NCBI GenBank assembly: GCA_027296525.1
Contig: JAPUJA010000115.1
Span: forward strand, 1-7,773
Length of the DNA: 7,773 nt
Direction of reading: 5' to 3'
Origin: Pseudomonadota bacterium
Lineage (GTDB): Bacteria; Pseudomonadota; Alphaproteobacteria; UBA828; JAPUJA01
Shown here: piece by piece, positions 6,809 through 7,773 of the stretch
Position numbering within the stretch: the stretch's first letter is position 1
Layout: each line of letters opens with the position of its first letter
Notes under the pieces: model-generated
Seen by the model: only the letters and a program-made list of their open reading frames with translations
Database searches by the model: none
What the model was told of the DNA's origin: nothing
Translations under genes and position numbers: made by a program

Positions 6809-7773
6809 GCTCTTCCTCCCGCGAGCGCACGGACCGCATCGAGTGCGCAGTCGGCATCGTCGAACGGGATCGTCCGGTCGCCGACGATCTGGCCTCGCTC
6901 ATGGCCCTTGCCCGCGATAAGCAGCACGTCGCCCGATTGCAATTGCCGGACCGCCGCCTGAATCGCCCGGGCGCGGTCGCCGATTTCCTCCGCGTTCGGA
7001 CAGGCGGCACAAATCTCGTGGCGGATCGCAGCCGGATCCTCGCTGCGGGGATTGTCGTCGGTGACGATGACCGCGTCGGCGAGCCGGCCGGCGATTTCGC
7101 CCATCAGCGGGCGTTTGCCGCGGTCACGGTCGCCGCCACAACCGAACAGGGCGACGAGGCGCGCCCGCGTGTAGGGACGCAGCGCCGTCAGCGCCGTGGC
7201 GAGCGCGTCCGGCGTGTGGGCGTAATCGACGAAGATCAGCGCCTCGCGCGGATGCCCGGGGATCGCCTGGAGGCGCCCCTGGACGCCCGAGACCCGCGGG
7301 AGGGCCTCGAGCACGGCCTCGAAGGTGAGGCCCGAGGCGAGGGTGAGACCGATCGCCGCCAGAAGGTTGCTCGCCTGAAAGGCGCCGGGCAGCACGATCT
7401 CGATCTCGTGGTTCGTCCCGCCGGTCTCGATGCGCAGCCGCTGTCCGGCGCCCGAGGGCGCGCTCGAGACGAGCTTCAGGTCGCGGCCCTTGCGGCCGAA
7501 GCTCAGGATGCGATGGCCGCGCGCGCGGCAGACGCGCCTTAGGATTTCGTATTCCGGGACGTCCGCGTTCAACACCGCGGCGCCGCCCTCGCCCATGAGT
7601 TCCTTGAACAGGCGGAGCTTGGCTTCGAGATAACGCTCGGCGGTGCCGTGGTAGTCGAAATGATCGCGCGTGAGGTTCGTGAAGGCGGCGGCCCTTATTG
7701 TCACCCCGTCGAGGCGGTGTTGATCGAGGCCGTGGGATGACGCCTCGAGCGCGACGTGGTCGATGCCGCGCCG
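6805..7773 (-). CDS. murE: UDP-MurNAc-L-Ala-D-Glu--2,6-diaminopimelate ligase MurE (5' end cut by window)
   Basis: MurE adds the third stem residue to UDP-MurNAc-L-Ala-D-Glu using ATP. The visible part is 322 codons plus stop; the frame is open to the right edge, so the N-terminal domain and the ATP loop (about 160-170 residues) are outside. A GTG at 7704 is an internal valine, not a start, because the conserved ALEASSHGLDQHRLDGV (visible residues 8-24) runs across it. Next come FTNLTRDHFDYHG (31-43), Lys52 in EAKLRLF as the likely carbamylated lysine, GRLQ (167-170 region), VDYAHTPDAL (182-191) and FGCGGDRDRGKRP (210-222). DNPR (240-243) is the established signature for meso-diaminopimelate rather than L-lysine. 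GKGHERGQ (288-295) closes the C-terminal domain. The stop overlaps the murF start as ATGA. No defects are seen in the visible part. Confidence 0.97.
   Translation of the reverse strand, partial: RRGIDHVALEASSHGLDQHRLDGVTIRAAAFTNLTRDHFDYHGTAERYLEAKLRLFKELMGEGGAAVLNADVPEYEILRRVCRARGHRILSFGRKGRDLKLVSSAPSGAGQRLRIETGGTNHEIEIVLPGAFQASNLLAAIGLTLASGLTFEAVLEALPRVSGVQGRLQAIPGHPREALIFVDYAHTPDALATALTALRPYTRARLVALFGCGGDRDRGKRPLMGEIAGRLADAVIVTDDNPRSEDPAAIRHEICAACPNAEEIGDRARAIQAAVRQLQSGDVLLIAGKGHERGQIVGDRTIPFDDADCALDAVRALAGGRA

Noticed and set aside
6805..7704. A complete murE starting at the GTG at 7704.
   Set aside because: The conserved SSHGLDQHR motif lies upstream of that GTG in the same open frame, so the gene continues past the window edge and the GTG is an internal valine codon.

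Overview
The window is one uninterrupted stretch of a division and cell wall (dcw) cluster, read entirely from the minus strand. In transcription order (right to left) it holds murE (5' part missing), murF, mraY, murD, ftsW, murG and murC (3' part missing). The order murE-murF-mraY-murD-ftsW-murG-murC is the classical proteobacterial one. ftsL/ftsI would be expected beyond the right edge, and murB/ddl/ftsQAZ beyond the left edge; neither set is visible here.

The base composition is high GC (about two thirds by eye). The proteins look alphaproteobacterial: MurD begins MVPVASYAKQ-KVVVFGLG, MurC carries HFVGIGGIGMSGIAEV and NGGIINAYGTNAR, and the gene order fits. I would call it an alphaproteobacterium, perhaps Rhodospirillales-like, but the genus cannot be read from the sequence. 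The DNPR motif in MurE predicts meso-diaminopimelate-type peptidoglycan, as expected for a Gram-negative.

The genes work as one pathway. MurC, MurD, MurE and MurF are the ATP-dependent Mur ligases that build the peptide stem on UDP-MurNAc in the cytoplasm. MraY moves the completed phospho-MurNAc-pentapeptide onto undecaprenyl phosphate (lipid I). MurG adds GlcNAc to give lipid II. FtsW, the SEDS glycan polymerase of the divisome, uses lipid II for septal wall synthesis.

Packing is extreme. Four of the six junctions are exact ATGA overlaps of 4 bp (murE/murF, murD/ftsW, ftsW/murG, murG/murC). The mraY/murD junction is either a 4-bp GTGA overlap or a 5-bp gap, depending on the start chosen. 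Only murF/mraY has a real spacer, of 18 bp. I see no promoter, terminator, RNA gene, mobile element, repeat array or CRISPR, and no non-coding stretch near 300 bases. The long plus-strand open frames are antisense shadows of these genes in high-GC DNA. I found no sign of a new system: this is an ordinary core region with a few small residue-level and start-codon points.
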